Source: J051 sp040289295 (GTDB lineage Bacteria; Armatimonadota; Fimbriimonadia; Fimbriimonadales; ATM1). From it: a stretch of 10,076 bases of DNA. The position numbers and the translations under genes are program-made. The notes beneath the pieces are model-generated. The model had not been told where the DNA came from, made no database searches, and saw only the letters and a program-made list of their open reading frames with translations. Positions 7,396 through 10,076 of this stretch are shown here, one piece after another; the stretch's first letter is position 1, and each line of letters begins with the position of its first letter. The stretch is taken from NCBI GenBank assembly GCA_040289295.1, contig PSLA01000040.1, forward strand, positions 1 through 10,076, in the 5' to 3' direction.

Positions 7396-7750
7396 GTGGT
7401 TCTAACTTTCGCTCCGAAACTTGCGGGAGACTCAGCCTTCCCACCGATGGAGCAGGTCACCCATGAAGATTATTTGAAATTCGTTGCTCATACGCGCGAC
7501 GTTGAGATTGAACGTGTAAAGGTAGCTCTGAAAGGGCACTATCACCCGGACGTTTCTAGGCCCCCCCGAAGAGTACCTGCCTGAAACTACGACGGTTTGG
7601 AGTTTTCCGGATCGTGGCGATTGGGCAACGCACAACCGAAACTACCGGGGCAATTGGTCGCCCTACATTCCACGTAATCTAATCCTGCGATATACCGCTT
7701 ACGGGGACACCGTGCTTGACCAGATGGCGGCGCCTCGCAGAGAGGATTGA
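7396..7750 (+). pseudogene. DNA methyltransferase remnant, frameshifted and 3'-truncated
   Basis: Two adjacent reading frames together give the start of an N4/N6 DNA methyltransferase of the type whose catalytic segment lies before the SAM-binding motif. Frame one (GTG 7396 or ATG 7447) gives EDYLKFVAHTRDVEIERVKVALKGHYHPDV and stops at 7582-7584. Removing one C from the run of seven C (7561-7567) continues it as PPEEYLPETTTVWSFPDRG, then DWATHNRNYRGNWSPYIPRN and LILRYTAYGDTVLDQMA. In intact relatives as I know them, RGNWSPYIPRNLI is conserved and VLD is followed by F/M-x-G-x-G-T-T (motif I); here homology stops at about 7729 and TGA follows at 7748. The SAM site and everything after are gone, so it cannot be active even if the frame is restored. 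Likely a decayed restriction-modification or orphan methylase. Family assignment is from motif memory, not a search. Confidence 0.7.
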
Positions 7751-7780
7751 ACCTCGTGCTGGCATCTCCCTTGGCTCGGC

Positions 7781-7822
7781 CCCAGCGTCAGCGCATGCCG
7801 CCTGAGGGCGCGCGGCGCTGGG
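7781..7822 (+). other. Inverted repeat in the accD leader region
   Basis: CCCAGCG at 7781-7787 pairs perfectly with CGCTGGG at 7816-7822, and inside it TCAG (7788-7791) can pair with CTGA (7802-7805). The interval 7751-7860 has no gene. The structure ends 38 nt before the accD ATG. It could be a leader fold or the terminator of older upstream transcription, but no U run follows and no known riboswitch is recognised. Confidence 0.35.
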
Positions 7823-7860
7823 TGGCTCATCAACAACGCGGCAGGTAGACTTCAAGCTGG

Positions 7861-8676
7861 ATGCGACCGCGAGCTGACGTTTTTCTTCGGTGCGCCAAGT
7901 GCCGCAAGCCGATTTACGTAAAGGAGTTCGAGCGGAACCTTAGGGTTTGCCCGCGATGCGGACACCATCATCGCTTGCCTGCGGACGAGCGGATTGCCGT
8001 AACGTTCGATGAAGGCTCGTTCCAAGAGTTGGACGCCAACTTGGCGTCGGCGAACCCCCTTGCCTTTCCAGAGTACGCCGAGAAACTCGAGCGCGGATTT
8101 GCCGCCACCGGGCGTCACGACCCGATTGTTCGCGGCGTTGCCACTCTAGGTGGCATGCGGGTGTCGGCTGCCGTCTCCGACTTCGCGTTTATGGGCGGCA
8201 GCATGGGCTCCGTCGCGGGGGAGAAGATAACTCGCACGTTGGAGCTCGCTCTCGATGAGCGCATCCCTGCGGTCGTCTTCACGGCTACCGGCGGTGCGCG
8301 GATGCAAGAAGGGCTGCTCTCTCTGATGCAGATGGCGAAGACCGTGGGCGCTTGTCGTCGCCTTTCAGACGCCGGCGTTCCGTTCGTCTGCGTGTTCACC
8401 GACCCGACGATGGCGGGCGTTTTGGCAAGTTACGCAAGCCTGGCAGACATTATTGTTGCCGAGCCCGGCGCGCTTGTCGGCTTCGCCGGACCGCGCGTCT
8501 CCGCTCAGGCGCAAGTGGCGCGCGTGCCGGAAAACTTCCAGACGAGTGAATTCAACCTTGAGCACGGCATGATTGACATGATCGTCCCTCGGTCAGAAAT
8601 GCGCGGCACTTTGGTCCGAGTTCTTGGCCACCTAACCCAACGCGGAGGTACAGAAGTTGGCGCGGTCATGGCGTGA
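7861..8676 (+). CDS. accD: Acetyl-CoA carboxylase carboxyltransferase subunit beta
   Basis: AccD pairs with AccA as an alpha2-beta2 carboxyltransferase that moves CO2 from carboxybiotin to acetyl-CoA, giving malonyl-CoA for fatty-acid synthesis in the cytosol. The 271 residues contain the N-terminal four-cysteine zinc ribbon (C11-x2-C14, C30-x2-C33), then the crotonase-like fold with family segments FAFMGGSMGSVAGEKI, TATGGARMQEGLLSLMQMAKT, TDPTMAGVLASYA, AEPGALVGFAGPRV and FQTSEFNLEHGMIDMIV. ATG 7861 is used because an in-frame TAG at 7846-7848 leaves no earlier start; the N-terminus is about 16 residues shorter than in E. coli before the zinc ribbon. No strong Shine-Dalgarno is seen (AGG about 15 nt upstream only). 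The stop lies inside accA, so the two subunits are translationally coupled, fitting their equal stoichiometry. A promoter was not found. Confidence 0.96.
   Translation: MRPRADVFLRCAKCRKPIYVKEFERNLRVCPRCGHHHRLPADERIAVTFDEGSFQELDANLASANPLAFPEYAEKLERGFAATGRHDPIVRGVATLGGMRVSAAVSDFAFMGGSMGSVAGEKITRTLELALDERIPAVVFTATGGARMQEGLLSLMQMAKTVGACRRLSDAGVPFVCVFTDPTMAGVLASYASLADIIVAEPGALVGFAGPRVSAQAQVARVPENFQTSEFNLEHGMIDMIVPRSEMRGTLVRVLGHLTQRGGTEVGAVMA
8644..8649 (+). promoter_or_regulatory. Ribosome binding site (GGAGGT) for accA
   Basis: GGAGGT inside the end of accD, 7 nt before TTG 8657. It is the best Shine-Dalgarno on the plus strand here and selects a TTG start for accA, since the frame has no ATG nearby that keeps the conserved N-terminal helix. 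Confidence 0.8.
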
Positions 8677-9646
8677 GTGGGAGAAGCCCCTTTCGGACCT
8701 GGAAGAAGGCATCCGTCGCCTGCGGGAACTCCGCGATCGCGTCGCCCCCGACAAAGCGAGCGCGCTTGACAGCCAGATCGAGGAATTCGAACGGAAGCGG
8801 GACGAATATATCCGCATCAAGTACGGCCGCCTCGGCGCGTGGGAGCGAACCCTCGTTGCGCGCGCCGAGACAAGGCCGTACACGCTCGACTACATCCGAT
8901 ATCTGGTTGACGACTGGGTAGAGCTGCACGGTGACCGGCGATTCGCCGACGACAAAGCCATAGTCGGCGGACTGGGACGGATCGGAGATCGCTCCTGCGT
9001 CATCGTTGGTCACCAGAAAGGCCGCGATCTCAAGTCCAGGCAGTACCGCAACTTCGGAATGGCGAAACCGGAAGGCTATCGCAAGGCCATTCGGCTGTTC
9101 CAGATGGCTGACCGCTTCAACCTGCCGGTCGTTACGTTCGTGGACACCCCCGCCGCCGATCCGGGCGTCGAAAGCGAAAGCCGAGGCATCAGCCAGGCGA
9201 TCGCCGAGGGGATGTTCGCGATGTTCGGGCTGGGCGTGCCAAGCGTCAGCGTCATCATCGGGGAAGGCGGCTCAGGCGGAGCGATCGGGATAGCCATAGC
9301 GAACCGCGTGCTGATGCTGGAGAACTCGATTTACTCGGTGATTCCCCCGGAAGGCTGCGCCGCCATCCTGTGGCGCGACCCGACCGCGAGCGACCGCGCG
9401 GCAGCCGCGTTACGCCTAACGGCAAAGGACGCTCTCGAACTCGGGCTGATCGACGAAATCATCCCCGAGGGCCTCGGCGGCGCCCACCGCGACCCGCAAG
9501 AAACTGCATCGAATGTGAAACTTGCCGTCGCGCGCCACCTCAAGGCACTCGACAGCCTCTCGAAAGAGGAGATTCGAGCACAGCGGTTGCAAAAGTTTCG
9601 CAATATGGGTGTCGTGGCGGAGCCCGCGCCTACCCGCGACCCGTGA
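8657..9646 (+). CDS. accA: Acetyl-CoA carboxylase carboxyltransferase subunit alpha
   Basis: AccA is the alpha partner of AccD in the carboxyltransferase. The 329 residues are close to the usual 315-320. Landmarks: the N-terminal helical segment (WEKPLSDLEEGIRRLREL, 8-25), RPYTLDYIRYLVDDWVELHGD (73-93), DDKAIVGG (98-105), GHQKGRD (118-124), RNFGMAKPEGYRKA (131-144), the core IGEGGSGGAIG (201-211), and YSVIPPEGCAAILWRD (226-241). The residues usually DTPGAYPGxxAExRGQ read DTPAADPGVESESRGIS here (163-179), a noticeable variation. The TTG start overlaps accD by 20 nt and has a strong Shine-Dalgarno. The gene ends 51 nt before a convergent gene; no good terminator is seen between. Confidence 0.96.
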   Translation: MARSWREWEKPLSDLEEGIRRLRELRDRVAPDKASALDSQIEEFERKRDEYIRIKYGRLGAWERTLVARAETRPYTLDYIRYLVDDWVELHGDRRFADDKAIVGGLGRIGDRSCVIVGHQKGRDLKSRQYRNFGMAKPEGYRKAIRLFQMADRFNLPVVTFVDTPAADPGVESESRGISQAIAEGMFAMFGLGVPSVSVIIGEGGSGGAIGIAIANRVLMLENSIYSVIPPEGCAAILWRDPTASDRAAAALRLTAKDALELGLIDEIIPEGLGGAHRDPQETASNVKLAVARHLKALDSLSKEEIRAQRLQKFRNMGVVAEPAPTRDP

Positions 9647-9697
9647 CGCGACGCACATCCAAACGGAAGGCAGCGCCCTGGGAGGTCACGCCTGTTC

Positions 9698-10076
9698 CTA
9701 ATCCACGGAGCGAGGACCTTGCCGACCGCCGGAGCCGCCGGTTCCGGTTCCGGGTTGACCGCCCCGCTCGCGCATCCGCTCCCGCATTTGCGCCGCGGCT
9801 TCCTCTTTTAGTTTCTCAAGTTTTTCGCGCTGTTCGGGCGTCAGGACGGCTTCGATCTTCTTCATCGTTGCGTCCCGAACCCGTTGGAACTTCTCACGCA
9901 GGTTCCCCTGTTGAGCGTCCTGGCTTTTGCGCAGCGCTTGGAACTCCTTGGCTGCCTCCTCGGTGATCGCCTTAATCTTAGCCTTCTGCGCGTCGCTGAG
10001 GTCCAGCTGTTTGAGAAGCCGTCCAGCAGCGCGCAAAATGCCGCCCTGGCGGCGCCCTTCCCCGCCGGCGGCACCT
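9698..10076 (-). CDS. Spy/CpxP-like LTxxQ-motif protein, 5' end cut by window edge
   Basis: The frame is open from the right edge (GAAGGEGRRQGGILRAAGR) to TAG at 9700-9698, so the start is outside the window; the TTG at 10036 is only an internal codon. About 125 residues are visible. The body is highly charged and helical, with two copies of the Spy/CpxP-type motif: LDLSDAQKAKIKAI near the visible start and LTPEQREKLEKLKEE about 60 residues later. Family members are periplasmic chaperone-like or envelope-stress proteins, normally with a signal peptide, which would lie upstream. The tail is a low-complexity G/R/Q-rich stretch (MRERGGQPGTGTGGSGGRQ). Similar coiled-coil proteins are common in Planctomycetes and Armatimonadota. 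It converges on accA and has no evident link to it. Family call is by motif only. Confidence 0.75.
   Translation of the reverse strand, partial: GAAGGEGRRQGGILRAAGRLLKQLDLSDAQKAKIKAITEEAAKEFQALRKSQDAQQGNLREKFQRVRDATMKKIEAVLTPEQREKLEKLKEEAAAQMRERMRERGGQPGTGTGGSGGRQGPRSVD

Noticed and set aside
6752..7405. 217-aa plus-strand reading frame crossing the DUF2752 gene and the repeats
   Set aside because: It overlaps DUF2752 and truB's end in another frame. Its repeated peptide only reflects the in-frame 66-nt repeat period; composition is not protein-like.
9647..9697. Terminator between accA and the convergent LTxxQ gene
   Set aside because: Only short weak pairings such as AGG/CCT are found, with no U run on either strand.

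Overview
The window is bacterial, GC-rich and densely coded. It opens with most of a 16S rRNA gene on the minus strand; the window edge removes its 3' end. The 16S has features shared by Actinobacteria-like, Chloroflexi-like and Armatimonadota rRNAs. The protein genes fit better with a non-actinobacterial lineage such as Armatimonadota (for example Fimbriimonadia). These are separate AccA and AccD subunits with a Zn-finger AccD, an NrnA-TruB pair, and small secreted proteins with dockerin-like calcium loops. This placement is inference and rests on no database search.

Layout. Positions 1-1449 (minus) hold 16S rRNA, followed by a leader and a strong promoter (TTGACA, 18 nt, CATAAT) at about 1650-1679. 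Positions 1762-3999 (minus) hold two secreted proteins, each with a signal peptide, a strong Shine-Dalgarno and EF-hand-type calcium loops; a 12-bp hairpin lies between them. Positions 4000-4302 are a divergent intergenic region with a tandem repeat, two hairpins and a TTGACA/TCTAAT promoter. Positions 4303-7199 (plus) hold a small sigma-region-4-like HTH protein, then nrnA, truB and a DUF2752 membrane protein; the last three are overlapping or 9 nt apart and look like one operon. Positions 7200-7860 are a degraded interval with a perfect 37-bp direct repeat and the remnant of a DNA methyltransferase (frameshift in a run of seven C, then truncation just before the SAM-binding motif). Positions 7861-9646 (plus) hold accD-accA, translationally overlapping. 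From 9698 to the right edge (minus) lies the C-terminal part of a Spy/CpxP-like LTxxQ protein.

Functionally most of the window is housekeeping: rRNA, nanoRNA/pAp turnover (NrnA), tRNA Psi55 (TruB) and the carboxyltransferase of fatty-acid synthesis (AccD/AccA). The two secreted proteins, the lone HTH protein, the 37-bp repeat and the methylase relic are the accessory or lineage-specific parts. I see no convincing new defence system or intact mobile element. The most unusual items are the repeat element, which has a possible diverged copy at the nrnA start, and the broken methyltransferase next to it.
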